From: Polytrichum commune
Lineage: Eukaryota; Streptophyta; Polytrichopsida; Polytrichales; Polytrichaceae
Assembly: GCA_950295325.1 (NCBI GenBank)
Contig: OX485803.1
Location: 30,249,554-30,313,553, forward strand
Direction: 5' to 3'
Length of the DNA stretch: 64,000 bases
The position numbers and the translations under genes were made by a program. This document shows, piece after piece, positions 21,862 to 32,339 of the stretch. The notes below the pieces were generated by a model. It did not search any database and had not been told where the DNA came from. It was given only the letters and a program-made list of their open reading frames with translations. The stretch's first letter is position 1; each line of letters opens with the position of its first letter.

Positions 21862-22098
21862 GGGGAGAACCGACTGCTTGTTACACATGAACCGGTTGAC
21901 TTGGAGAAATGACCGGCTGAAGGCTCATCAACACCTCACGACAATTACCCATCAATCCACAGGAATCCATGGAATATACCCGCCCCGACTTAATGGCGGA
22001 AAACCTGAAGGGAAACATCACAACATGTGAGTACCCGGTTGGAGTTGGAAACAGCCGGATTTTTGAGCGATCGTGTCCCAAAATCTCCCTGGACAGTG
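21862..22098 (+). repeat. AACCGGTT dispersed repeat, copy 5
   Basis: GGGGGAGAACCGACTGCTTG, ATGAACCGGTTGACTTGGAG and ACAATTACCCATCAATCCAC through CCCAAAATCTCCCTGGACAG. Same orientation as copy 4, the two flanking the GC-rich island directly. GC content is raised compared with other copies. Confidence 0.75.
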
Positions 22099-22812
22099 CT
22101 CTCCAGAAGAGGGGAAAAAGATCTGGTGAATGCAGGCAGCAGGGATGGGAAGGGGGCCGGGACTCCTGACTGACCACCACCGCGGGGAGAGGTCCACACC
22201 TGCTGCTGCTGCTGCTGTTTTTGCTGTTTGTACGGGTGCCCAGCCATGGCTAGCTAGCCAGGTACCATTCATTGCCTAATCTGTGGTGGGGTAAGGTAAG
22301 GTAAGGTAAGGTAGGGCCGGTCAAGCCCCGCCCCGCCCCGCCCCGCCCGTGTTGGCCGGGTTTCCGCAGACATGAGAAACCACTTGTATAGACAAAGAAA
22401 CCCCACCCCCACCTTAATCTTCACTCGTTGGCTTTCATGCCGTTTTTTTTCTTTCTTTCTGGGATTAAGGTGTGGAGGCCTACAACAAGGGACATTTCCA
22501 ACTCCACATACACTTTTGGTGTTCGGAGGGGATCGGCAAATTGTCTCGTTCGCTTATAGGCCACCCACACTTATAGACTAGCCACACTGGGGGTCCAACT
22601 GGGGCCTAGCAAGCCCGGCCGGTGCAGTTCCCCCCTAGATAATGGGCCGGTCATCCAGGCGGTAGCCCATGGCACTAGGGACACCATTCCAAAGGGCCCC
22701 GGCTGGCTGGATGTAGAGCGCGAGCCTGCACTGGCCGGGCTAGCTGAGCCCCGGTTCACCCCCCCCCCCGCGGTGTGGCAGTTGTATTACTGGTGCGGGC
22801 CAGCAATGAACG
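22099..22812. other. GC-rich island with pentanucleotide repeats
   Basis: Holds (GCT) units at about 22200-22217, (GGTAA) units at about 22286-22314, (CCCCG) units at about 22326-22348 and C11 at 22759-22769. No coding sequence is recognised. Confidence 0.6.
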
Positions 22813-23253
22813 GTGAGTACTAGCACTGGTTACATCCAGTGGCTCTTGCTAGTTAAACCAACTTTAAAAGTGGCCCATGCTGGTAGGAACTGTTCACTGG
22901 TGGCCCGCACTGGTAAGTGTGGGTTGGGGCTATTAATAGATGTGAATTGTGAAGGTTGTTGTTTCAAGTGTCAAAATTGGAGTCGAGTTGCTCAAGTTAT
23001 GAGAGGTCGAAGTGAAGATTTTATTTTCTCTTCGAGCTATTGTATAGGTCCTCTCAATTGTCTTAGCTACCAAGCTTAGCAGAAAGATGTCGTTGAGCAC
23101 ATAGTTCAAGATCATCGTAATACGTGTCAATTTTGTGTGTGTGTGTGTGCATTTATTCTTAATTACAAGCCTTGTCATGTCCCAAATCTAAGTGTATGCG
23201 TAAGACTAGTGGTCAATTAAGACCCGCAACCTTATCCTTCTTATACACTATGC

Positions 23254-23575
23254 ATATTTGTATGCTCATTGTGTGAGCGAGCAACACGTGACGGCTTAGC
23301 AATCGATGCGTGACACTCTACCTAGCGACATGTTGGTCCATCCATTCACCCAACCCACCCAACTATCTATCTATTTACCGACACACTCATCTATCACGCA
23401 TTTGCTTACATGCTTTTACATATTTTTATGTGAAAGCATAGAGTATGCTCATTTGCCTAAAGTGAGCGAGCGACACATGATGGCTTTGCAATTGGCGCAT
23501 GACAATCTACCTATCGATCCGTCGGTCCACGCATCCACTCACCCACCTACCTATTTATCTACCAACATGTGTGTT
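23254..23575. repeat. diverged tandem duplication, about 185-bp period
   Basis: GTATGCTCATT near 23260 and 23443 each start a similar block: GAGCGAGC-ACAC, GTGACGGCTTAGCAAT versus ATGATGGCTTTGCAATT, and CCACCTACCTATTTATCT-like text. The block upstream (about 23040-23200) resembles a family LT left arm (GAGCACATAGTTCAAGATCA). Confidence 0.6.
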
Positions 23576-23703
23576 GATTCATTTTTTATAATAGGTATGG
23601 GTGTCGCATGCATGGGTTAATCTAAAATATTAGTGAAAGTTGTTGTGGGGTAAAGGCATGAACCATCCCTACAAACTTGCTAGGACTAGCTATACATTAG
23701 CCT

Positions 23704-24114
23704 CACGGGGGGATCACTCCATTGTCAAGTTGAACACCACGTGCGACCAAAAAAAATCTTATTTTGATAAGTTGCACCACCAAAATGGGTCAAAATTTTA
23801 TCAAATTTTTTTCATGAGTAGATATACACAGTACCTATGACATAGTTAAAAGTGGTAACTAAATTTGATGATTTGTTTTTTTCATAAAACATACCGTTTT
23901 AAACTAGAATGACACAGAATTGAACTAAAAAAATTACTAAAAAAATTTAAAGATGACTAAAAGTTTCAAAAAAGTATACAAAAGATACTATCAATGGTTA
24001 TGTATATGTAGAAAAAATATCATAAATTTTAAAATTATATATGGCATGTATTATAGGGGTAGCAAACTTTGTCCGCACGTGGTGTCAACTTGACAATGAA
24101 GTGACCTCCCCGTG
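23704..24114. mobile_element. hAT-like MITE, CACGGGG family, copy 1, perfect TSD
   Basis: 411 bp with long TIRs: left CACGGGGGGATCACTCCATT + GTCAAGTTGAACACCACGTG, right the reverse complement with few changes. Flanked by a perfect 8-bp duplication ATTAGCCT (23696-23703 and 24115-24122). AT-rich interior without ORFs of note. A second copy in the opposite orientation is at 51592-52000, and the two are similar along their length. Confidence 0.92.
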
Positions 24115-24362
24115 ATTAGCCTACAAATCTTGTCAACTTGTAAATCATATGCATCATGGGTGACGGCAAGTTCTAGTAAGACGCATGCCAAACTACATGA
24201 GATATTGGATGTAGTTTGGCAGCATAATCGATGTTCCAACTTAATTAGCATGCCATTCATGACTTGTCTTATAGCCCCAAGGGTGCCATCCGAACTTTGT
24301 TGGTTGGTTACTACTTAGTAGGATAATTTACTTGGGTCAATGATGAATATTGTGGCCCACAC

Positions 24363-25430
24363 CGAGGAGTAAATTTGAAGGGCTATTACCCTTATTTTGG
24401 GGTCCAGCCCTTCACTTTCCCTTCAGAATATTTTGCAACCCTTCAAAAAGGAAGGGTTAATTTTCTATAAACCCTTCAAAATGAATGGCAAAAAAAAGTA
24501 ACCCTTCCCTAATAATACTTTGAGAAAAATGAGATCACTTGCTCATCTCACATCTGTCACCCCTCAGTCTGACAAAATCGCAGTAGAAATTGAGAGTCTG
24601 AGAGAGTATGGCCCCACAGAGACAGGTGAAGACTCGAGAGAGTCTGGATCCTAAAGTCACGGAAAAGAAAAAGGCCAACAAAATGAGATCGCTTGCAGCC
24701 TTGCACCTCTCTCTCACCCAATTCTGCAAAAATCAAGCTGGATGCATAGGAGTCTCAGCGTAAGCAAGTTATAGATTTGACACTCAAGAGTCACAAAGTG
24801 GTGCTTCATTGTCAAACAAAAAAACTTGGAATCTGGAGATGACTTTCAGTACTTACGAGTGCAAAGGTAAAATGACATCGCTTGCACCTGCCTCTCACCC
24901 AATTATGCAAAAATCAACTCAAAATCTTATCAAATCTTATGGGAGATGTGCTCTAAATATCACCACCTTGGACGCTTTGATGAGGATTGCGATGGCGAAG
25001 ATTCCTATGGAGTCTCTTGATTTTGAAGATATTTGGGAGAGGTGGATGAGTGTGAAGGATAGAAGATTTCAAGAATGATTTAGATTGTGAGTTTCGAGTT
25101 TCTTGCATCTTACTACTATTGCTTTCTTGTTGTCCTCAAGATTACCATTGATGCCAATATGTTGAGATGTCATTACCATTTCAATATACTCAAACATCAA
25201 TGTTTCATTAATGAAATAGTTATATCTTTTCACCATGTGTGTTCTTTGGTCTCACTTATATTATAGTTTTCAACATCGCTTAAATGATAAACATGATAAT
25301 GTGCACTTTCAACAAAAACTTCAATACATACATGAAGGGCAATTTTTGAGGTAACCCTTCATTTTGAAAGGGAAAATTTTGAGTTACCCTTCCCTATGAA
25401 ATACAAGCAACCCTTCAAATTTATGCCCTG
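24363..25430 (+). mobile_element. internally deleted hAT element, perfect 8-bp TSD
   Basis: 1068 bp flanked by GCCCACAC (24355-24362 and 25431-25438). Ends CGAGGAGTAAATTTGAAGGG and (reverse complement) CAGGGCATAAATTTGAAGGG agree at 16 of 20 positions. Subterminal regions are packed with AACCCTTC/GAAGGGTT repeats on both sides (24380-24510 and 25335-25420), as seen for hAT transposase-binding regions. The middle carries a transposase C-terminus (24809-25078). An internal partial duplication, ATCGCTTGCA to ATGCAAAAATCAA, occurs at about 24683-24735 and 24872-24917. Confidence 0.85.
24809..25078 (+). pseudogene. C-terminal remnant of a hAT transposase
   Basis: An 89-codon frame whose end reads TLDALMRIAMAKIPMESLDF and then EDIWERWMSVKDRRFQE. 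This 'N/D-x-L-M-R-I ... D-F-x-x-x-x-x-x-W ... K-x-R-R' pattern matches the extreme C-terminus of plant hAT transposases of the ZNF862-like type. The dimerisation domain and the catalytic core are absent, so it is a leftover 3' coding end within a non-autonomous element. The start Met is not meaningful. The 8-bp TSD and TIRs around it independently support hAT. Confidence 0.6.
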
Positions 25431-25438
25431 GCCCACAC

Positions 25439-25869
25439 TAAACTTGATGTATAGTTTAGTTGTTTCATGTTTTTCCATGTTCTCCAACTTCTACAAATAA
25501 GATTTAACCCCTAAATGCCCTTAGGAGTAAGCCAAAACCAAATTTGAATTCTTAAACTATATGTTAAAAGTGTACTTTGATCTTGGTTTCCAAATGGTAG
25601 GTGTATATTGAATTTTGGGTCACATTGCAAGGTTGAATCAAAACTACAATAACAGTTTGATAACAAAAATCAAATTCTAGAAGTTTTATTTTATTTTTCT
25701 AATAATTTCATGATAATATATTTCCACTTGAAAGATTGTGTGATTGGGTGAAAGTGCAAGGTCTACAACAGTATCCAAAAATTCCAAGTGGATCTCATAT
25801 AGTTCTTTAAAACCTTAAGATTTTCTTATAGAATAAGTTTTCCAACAAAGGAAACTTTTTGATATAAAC
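25439..25869. other. AT-rich intergenic, no feature recognised
   Basis: No repeats, TIRs or coding signatures were seen. Confidence 0.5.
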
Positions 25870-27206
25870 CAACGGTTAGCAACTCTAAATTTTGGCTATA
25901 GCTACTTTCCTCATATTTTTCGGAGCTCATATGAACATCTTATTCATTGTCAAAGTGAAGATTCTTGTGCTCGTGAAAAGGTCATATAGCCCCCCACCTT
26001 ATTATGTTGACTATTGAGTCTAGAATGGTTAGCATATTTTTGAGCACGTAGTTTAATCTCTTTTCAACACACGTCATTTTGGTGTCCGTTCTTGGATGCA
26101 CACCTAACCACACACCACTCAAATATAGGTCTCCAATCAGAATAATAACCAAATTGGGCACGTCTACTTAGGACCAATTTCGACTACGGTGAAGAAGTAC
26201 ACCGGTCGTCAAGAATTTCAACCCAAGAAAAGGTTAGTTGAGGCAATGGTCGGTATGGCTGACAAGATGGAAGTCTTTTTAAAATTTAAAAAAAAGCCTC
26301 AAGTTGGAGTTGGAGGCCAAGCTTCTTGTTCAAAGGTTTGAGATGGCCCAAGAAACTTGACATCTGGAGAACTCCCCTAACAAAAAGTGTTGCCGTGTTG
26401 ACAATCACGTCATTTTGCCATCCAAGCTTGAAATTCTCCATTGAAAAAAGTCTTGACCGTAATGTAAACCCCAGCAGGTGAAGAACCCATTTCGTATCCA
26501 TTCAATGCTGCTCCATTCCCCTACAATTCTTCACCGGTGCACTTCTACACCACTGTAGTCTAAACCGGTCCTTTGAGTCGTGGTATGTAGAGGGGATGGG
26601 AGGGGAGAGTGGTTGTCGTTCTGTAACTCTACAGCCGTGATGTTGAAGGAAGGCTTTTAAGTACTCTGTAATGTGTTGGACATTAAGTTAGGGTTGTTAG
26701 CGAAGGGCAATGCAGCCCCTTATTATTCGCTGTCGGATGAAGCAGAAAGTCAGCTATGCCTGACACCTACAGTGGTCTTATTAGCAGCATGTTAATAATA
26801 TAACTATCTGCCAAAGTCCACAAACTACAGCCCAAGCATCGGTAGTTTGAAACCACTACCGTTAGTGGGCCTAAATCGGTTACTAAACTTACATGGACAC
26901 CTATGTTTGAGCAGTGTTCGTTTCAGAACGCACGTCAAAGGAACATGTGTTTAACAGGGATTGGGTTACGTGTTCAATGTTGTTAACCATTTTAGGGTCA
27001 ATGGTCCACATAATTGGGAGTGCTATGCGTTCATTCAATATGGAAGACGATGCATTTTTTTGAGAATGGTTGAGATATTCATGTGAGTTCTGAAAATTAT
27101 GAGGGAAACGGCTACTGGAAAGATTTGTATTTGGTAACCATGTCGAACTAATTATGTGTTTCAAATTCGAGAAGGACTATGTGCAAAGCTAATAGTGTCC
27201 GTTCAA
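25870..27206. mobile_element. long-TIR element, family LT, copy 2 (MULE-like size)
   Basis: Left arm about 25870-26160 and right arm about 26880-27206 are inverted copies of about 300 bp: GAGCTCATATGAACATCTTA, TGAGTCTAGAATGGTTAGCA, GTTTAATCTCTTTTCAACAC and CACTCAAATATAGGT pair with the right arm. The right end is AGTGTCCGTT. The interior holds a smaller inverted-repeat element (26171-26571) and a GC-richer unique stretch (26590-26870). Long TIRs with foreign-looking interior recall Mutator-like elements, but the left terminus is eroded and no TSD could be defined. Confidence 0.65.
26171..26571. mobile_element. nested MITE with 48-bp TIRs
   Basis: Left GGACCAATTTCGACTACGGT + GAAGAAGTACACCGGT; right reverse complements to GGACCGGTTTAGACTACAGT + GGTGTAGAAGTGCACCGGT. 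Preceded by TTA and followed by TTT, compatible with an altered 3-bp Harbinger-type TSD. The 71-codon minus frame inside (26286-26501) is not recognised. Confidence 0.65.
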
Positions 27207-27990
27207 GGCCCGCTTACCAACTCGCACATGCCGAATGTCAACCGTTTTGGAATGTGGAGGCCCCCTCCCGCAAGTTGGCTGCCTTTTTGGCTACTTTATT
27301 GGCAAACATTTGTTGTGTGATCACTGAGTTATAATTTTGAAACGTTCGACAACTCTCAAAACATATGTAATAAGATGAAAAGATCAAGTTGTCGTTCTCA
27401 TCATAAATGTGTGGGGGGTGCGGTTGATGAAATTCAAAGGTTTTGATAAATGATGGTAGACTGTGATTGGGATAGTATTATTGAGCTTTGAATCTGTTGT
27501 ATGTAGAGTCAAACCAATGTAAAGAACATATACCCAAAACTGTCGTTGAATCTAAAACCAACACCATATCACTATTATACATCTGGGGACTTCAAATGTA
27601 CAATAGGGATACACAGTGTTGGTTTTAGGTTCTATATTGATTTTGGATAGGCATGAGTTAATGATCATCCACGTCAACACCAACGTTGGATTGGTTTTTT
27701 TTTTTCCTTTTTAAATAATTTTCTAAATCAATCGGGTGCCTATGATGAGGATTTAACACTAGGTATGAATGTTTAAGGATACTTTTATTTTCTAAACTAT
27801 TCAGATCTAAATACCATGCAAGAACCTTCATACCTAAGATAAAAGCACCATGGTTTCAATACGGTTTACAAATGGTATTGACCCAAATAATAACTTGGGC
27901 ATACAAATATCCTCTCACATTGTGATATCTACCAAGTACCAATATTGATTGATATTATAATTTGATACTAGTCAGGTAGGTAACAACTAG
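27207..27990. other. intergenic, no feature recognised
   Basis: No family-like coding or repeat seen; a T10 run occurs near 27696. Confidence 0.45.
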
Positions 27991-27993
27991 GTC

Positions 27994-28224
27994 TTTGTGG
28001 CATCTACGTAAACTCGTCCATCATGGATGAGGGGGTTCTAGTAACAACATAGACTACACTGGGTCGAGGACCATTTCATTCCAATCGACTTCCATAAAAC
28101 TAATTTGGAGTCTCCAAAACTATTTTTGTATTCCATTCCTCTAAAATCGATCATTTCCATATCATAGAATTAGTCACTACACTCTCACCTTCGCAAGCGA
28201 TGAGTTTACGTAGACAACACAAAA
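27994..28224. mobile_element. foldback MITE, CATCTACGTAAACTC family, copy 2
   Basis: 231 bp. Left TTTGTGGCATCTACGTAAAC + TCGTCC; right reverse complements to TTTTGTGTTGTCTACGTAAA + CTCATCG. The interior has the shared core (GGACCATTTCATTCCAATCG, AAACTAATTTGGAGTCTCCA). No clear TSD. Confidence 0.7.
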
Positions 28225-28254
28225 CCCTAGCGATAGGTGGTAACTCTTTGACAC

Positions 28255-28463
28255 CGTTACACCATATATGATATTTAGTATCACGTACTATTTGAAATTA
28301 CATAACAAAATCATTTCTTACCGAGAAGTTCAAGTTTTGCTAACGGAAGTTTGAATAGATTGTTTGGACATTATAGAACATAAATGACTTTGCTTGATAA
28401 ACTATTACATTCTCAAATAAATGCGAATAGTAAGTGACACTGCATACCACGAACGGTGTACTG
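28255..28463. mobile_element. foldback MITE, ACACCATTTATGATAT family, copy 2
   Basis: Left CGTTACACCATATATGATAT + TTAGTATCACGTAC; right reverse complements to CAGTACACCGTTCGTGGTAT + GCAGTGTCACTTAC. The segment TTGGACATTATAGAACATAA is shared with the worn copy near 48425. Confidence 0.65.
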
Positions 28464-28568
28464 ATATTGAGTATCGATACCATACATTGGGTCCACCATT
28501 GGTCACGACGTAGACCAAAATTTCAACCAGCGATTGACATCAAAATGATATTCTAAGCTGCCAGCTAA

Positions 28569-28700
28569 CATATAGACAGGGGATTTCGTGTCTTGATTGT
28601 GTGTCATAATCCAGCATGGACTCGAAGATCATCTGCACACTTTTTCATTCTTCAAATCTCAAGACTGCTGCCTCAAATCAACTGTCTTCTGCACTCTGAG
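28569..28700 (+). other. exon-like short open frame
   Basis: Unique GC-richer stretch with an open frame RGFRVLIVCHNPAWTRRSSA and then HFFILQISRLLPQI. It starts after CTAACATATAGACAG (acceptor-like) and ends next to GAGTAAAG and GAGGTATGA (donor-like). Length is only 44 codons, well within chance. No family recognised. Confidence 0.12.
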
Positions 28701-28849
28701 TAAAGTCAACCGAGGTATGAAAGTAAGTTGGCTACCGGATTTCAAAGAAAATTATAATACTCGTCCTCATTTGGGGCCCGATCTAAGGCCCACTTCACAC
28801 ACGAGACACGAGCCGTGACCATGAAATTGTGGGAGCCCAAACGAAAGTG

Positions 28850-28949
28850 TCCAAAGGCCATCCCAACACACCTCCAAAGTCATGTAAGTGTGGTCACGGT
28901 CCAAAGGCCATCCCAACACACCTTCAAAGTCATGTAAGTGTGGTCACGG
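28850..28949. repeat. 50-bp tandem duplication
   Basis: Two adjacent 50-bp units starting TCCAAAGGCCATCCCAACAC, differing by one base (CCTCC versus CCTTC). Recent slippage or duplication. Confidence 0.95.
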
Positions 28950-29436
28950 ATCCTCAAGTGTAGTGTGAAGTCATATGTGACCGGGTCTTCAACCAAATGC
29001 TATTTTAATGAATTTTTATTCATGCGGGTCGTCATGCGTGATAATATAGAATAAATCAACGGTTGTGAGCATTTGGAACGCCATAGTCTCCTGGTCTTGT
29101 GGTAGGGCTACCTTTTAACAAGTGGTTTTTGAAAATAATCCAAGTGACCATGAAACATGATCCATTCGATGCCATGTAGGAATCTATGTAGACTTTACAT
29201 CCACATCTTGCATTCTTAATCAACATGAACCTTTGGGCATATGTAATCATCTGACAACTTTGGTTGAAACACCAATGTATACATGTTGGAACATGGTCGG
29301 ATGTATTTGACCTACATTTCAGTAGTATTTTGGCAACCCTTGTAGGTAACCGCAAACACGAAGACGGCAAATGTCATGATGAGATTGGATTGTGTGCCAC
29401 AAATATAAACATCCTTTTAGATTGGACATCAAACAC

Positions 29437-29583
29437 CATAACATTACTCAGCTGATGAGATGTGTTCAACTGCATTGACTTTAGATTCAATTCGAAGCAT
29501 TAAGATTCCAACATCCAAAGGCTTTTATTTCCGGATCTACTACATGACCCATGAACACATCTCAACAGTGGAGTAATGTTATG
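29437..29583. mobile_element. small foldback element, CATAACATTACTC family, copy 1
   Basis: 147 bp. Left CATAACATTACTCAGCTGAT + GAGATGTGTTC; right reverse complements to CATAACATTACTCCACTGTT + GAGATGTGTTC. Second copy at 58317-58444. No TSD recognised. Confidence 0.7.
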
Positions 29584-29599
29584 ACATTTGCGAAGACCT

Positions 29600-30003
29600 A
29601 TGCGACCGTTTAAAGAGAAAGAAAGTTTATCACTTTGACCTCGTATAACTTTCGCATCTCAACTCGGAATGTGAAATTTCAAAGGACGATCTTCATGATG
29701 CGTGCATAGTTGCTAGCAGATGAAACAAATCCTCATCCAATCCAACGGCTGACATTGTCCATGGAGCGGAAACTGTCACCAATAAGGCCGCATGCTTTAG
29801 ATTCGATTGAGAGTGAGACTTCCCATATATGAGGATCACCAATGTATTGAATGCCTGTCAGCAGCAAAGGTAAGGAGAGCTGGTGGAATGAGTTCAAATG
29901 CCAGTCAACTTCACCATCAATCCCCAGGTGAGATTTTCAAGAGACTGTTGGAACTTGGGCGGGACTACCCTTCGGTAAGATGCGAACTTTACCTTGGCAA
30001 ATT
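29600..30003. other. unique segment with donor-like sites, no gene call
   Basis: Three good matches to the 5' splice consensus lie close together on the + strand (CAAAGGTAAGG near 29867, CCCAGGTGAGA near 29924, TCGGTAAGA near 29971). A protein-like frame reads EIFKRLLELGRDYPSVRCEL up to the MITE at 30007. No homologue recognised; may be an old gene fragment. Confidence 0.2.
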
Positions 30004-30006
30004 TAA

Positions 30007-30197
30007 GGGTGGGTTTACATTAGGGGGTCCAGGTCCAAGAAACTTGGGGTCCAAAACATCCCTTAGTCCCTATAAAATCAAGAAGTATTTTTTTTGTTTG
30101 GGCAGTTATCTTTGTTCGAGCATACCATCATACACGTATATGTTATAATCTTCTGGACATGGACACAAGGATGGTTGAAATTTTGTGTTAACAACCC
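30007..30197. mobile_element. Tourist-like MITE, TAA target
   Basis: 191 bp flanked by TAA (30004-30006 and 30198-30200). Left GGGTGGGTTTACATTAGGGG, right reverse complements to GGGTTGTTAACACAAAATTT. The GGG(T)xGGTTTACA start is like that of the MITEs at 30740, 40648 and 50016. Confidence 0.7.
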
Positions 30198-30739
30198 TAA
30201 GTTCTAACTTTACAAAGATGTCATCCACATTGTTGTATTCATCAATTCCTTAAAAATGAGTTGTGGAATTGGACTGTACTACTTTAGGCAGTTTTGAGAA
30301 GATTTCGCTTCAATCTTTTAGAAGTCAATAGACCTTATTCTTGGACTCAAGAATGGTTTCTCAAACTAAGATTTCTTCCAATAGGGAAGATTGTTGAGAT
30401 TTGACATGAAAGCCATGCCACATCAACGCCACTTTATGTTTCTTGTACCTCAACCCGAACTCCTTGGGTCCAAAATTCTACATACAACCAATAGGATTGC
30501 TCAACTTAGAGTTTCTTAGCTCTTGACCCTAATGTTAAACCCAACACTTATCTTGGCTAACCTATCTGAGCCGAACTCAGCTATTGGGAGCCTTGTACAT
30601 GTCATTTTTACCAAACTCTCACTCTTGAAAGGGGCCATGAAATTGTAACCTGCTCACTCTATAATAAATTTTCCCACACAAAACAATGTATGGAGTAGTA
30701 GAGTGCATTGTTCCAAAGGCAAATCACAAGTGCAATTCA

Positions 30740-31310
30740 GGGTTGGTTTACACCATGGACCATGAAGTTGTACCATGGAAGTTTGCCTTTTCCATGGTTT
30801 GACTTCATGGTCCAACTTCCATGGCCCGATTTCTTGAAAATCAATTTACAAAGCCTTTGGGCCCCTCACTGGGTGTAAATCGAATGCGGATCAAGAGGAA
30901 TGACCATGCCCCAAAAAATGAATGTGTTTTTTCTAAATATATGCCCAAAAAGGGAAGTATTGAAAAGAAAATAAAAAAACACCAAGTTTGACCATTCCCT
31001 TGTCGTCGCTTCTCTTCACTTCTCAAAAAAACTTTCATTAAAATTTTATTATAACAACATTTCTCTGCCATGGGCCCCTGCCTTTTTTTCATCAGAGCAC
31101 CTCTTTTGCCTCTCCCACCTTAAACCCATTGGACCGAGTCAGTGGATAATGTAGGCCTTAAAATATGTCTTTTGGGGACCTCGAACTCCATGATCACTCT
31201 AACATTTTTCGTTGGTGGCAACCAGAGTGATGAAGGGACGAGTTCAAAAACCAATCAAAGATTTTATAGGACCTTGGGACGACTTCACGATCCATGGTGT
31301 AAACAACCCC
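30740..31310 (-). mobile_element. Tourist-like MITE, ACACCATGGACCATGAAG family, copy 1
   Basis: 571 bp. Ends GGGTTGGTTTACACCATGGA and (reverse complement) GGGGTTGTTTACACCATGGA. Flanked by TCA on both sides, within a longer CAATTC direct repeat. Runs opposite to the copy at 50016-50582; both share GAATGACCATGCxCC-type text, GCCTTTGGGCCCCTCAC and TTTCTCTGCCATG. The minus 83-codon frame inside is not a gene. Confidence 0.8.
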
Positions 31311-31389
31311 TCAATTCAATGTAACTTAACCTCCTGTGTCAAAATCTGGCCAATGCACCCAATACTCAAAACTGTGAAGAGCTGCAAAC

Positions 31390-31796
31390 CAAATGACTCG
31401 CATCATGCATGAAGGTTATATCAGGGTTTAATTCTCGATGCTATGTATGTGTCCATGGGGTTTAGCACTACTTGATTATTTTCACGGCATCCTTGTCAGG
31501 TAGAAACCTAATTATTTCAGTGAGAAGTTGCTCAATAACCTTGTATGCACCCAGATTACTAGGCTGTAAACATGTGTCGTGCACAAAATAATAATGCTTT
31601 CTTTCTTATTCCCTGGGTTGCTATAGGAGGATGCTATGGGGAAGTACACCTAACAAGCTCTGACTGCAGTGCTTTCCCTCAAGGAGAAAAAGCTGGCCTC
31701 CGCTTTTCAGAGGATGCTGCTAAATTATCCCTTTGAGCTCTAATCTAGTTGTCGGTTTTTGCACAAGGTATCATATGATGGTTATTAAGCATGTCT
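31390..31796. other. unique GC-richer segment, exon-like frame
   Basis: After the pyrimidine-rich TTTCTTTCTTATTCCCTGGG and TTGCTATAG (acceptor-like) an open frame reads GGCYGEVHLTSSDCSAFPQG and EKAGLRFSEDAAKLSL to a stop near 31735. It could be a terminal exon, but it is short and unrecognised. Confidence 0.15.
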
Positions 31797-31798
31797 TA

Positions 31799-32040
31799 AA
31801 CGGACACTTTAGCTCTGCACACACGTCTTGTAGGGTTTAAAACACGCAATTAGTGCAAGATGATTAGCACATCTAAATTCTTGCCATTGCCATTTTACCT
31901 TGTAGTGTGTTTGGAGCTCATTTGAGCGCCTTCTTTATCATCAAAAGTAAAGATTCCCTTTCTCAAAGTGAACATGTTGTAGGTCCCCTTCCCATCTTCT
32001 CTTCCAATTATGTTGGGGGGAGGTTAAACCTACCCGTACG
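31799..32040 (+). mobile_element. family LT solo left arm
   Basis: ACGGACACTTTAGCTCTGCA, AAACACGCAATTAGTGCAAG, ATGATTAGCACATCTAAATT and GGAGCTCATTTGAGC match the left arm at 52457 and the complement of the right arm ending at 27206. No partner arm was found nearby. Confidence 0.6.
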
Positions 32041-32321
32041 AGCTTGTGTAGAAGGGGGTTGTCAGGTAGACCTGATAGTTGGCCTCTGGTCCCTCTCTAC
32101 CATAAATATCTACAAAAAGCATCGAAAAGCCAAAAACCTAGCCCCAACAAAAGCGTGTAGTAACATCGACAAAGTGAAGACCCATCCATGGCACTACCTC
32201 AAGCACCGTGGATAGCACTTTCATGCTTACACACTAGCAAAACGTTTGGACAATCACATACTTGAACCTGGACCTTATAGGCACCAAGGGAATCGACCCA
32301 TTGCACCCTCACTCCTAGCCT

Positions 32322-32339
32322 CCCCCCCCCCCCCCCCCC
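32322..32339. repeat. poly-C tract (18 C)
   Basis: Eighteen uninterrupted C. Confidence 0.9.
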
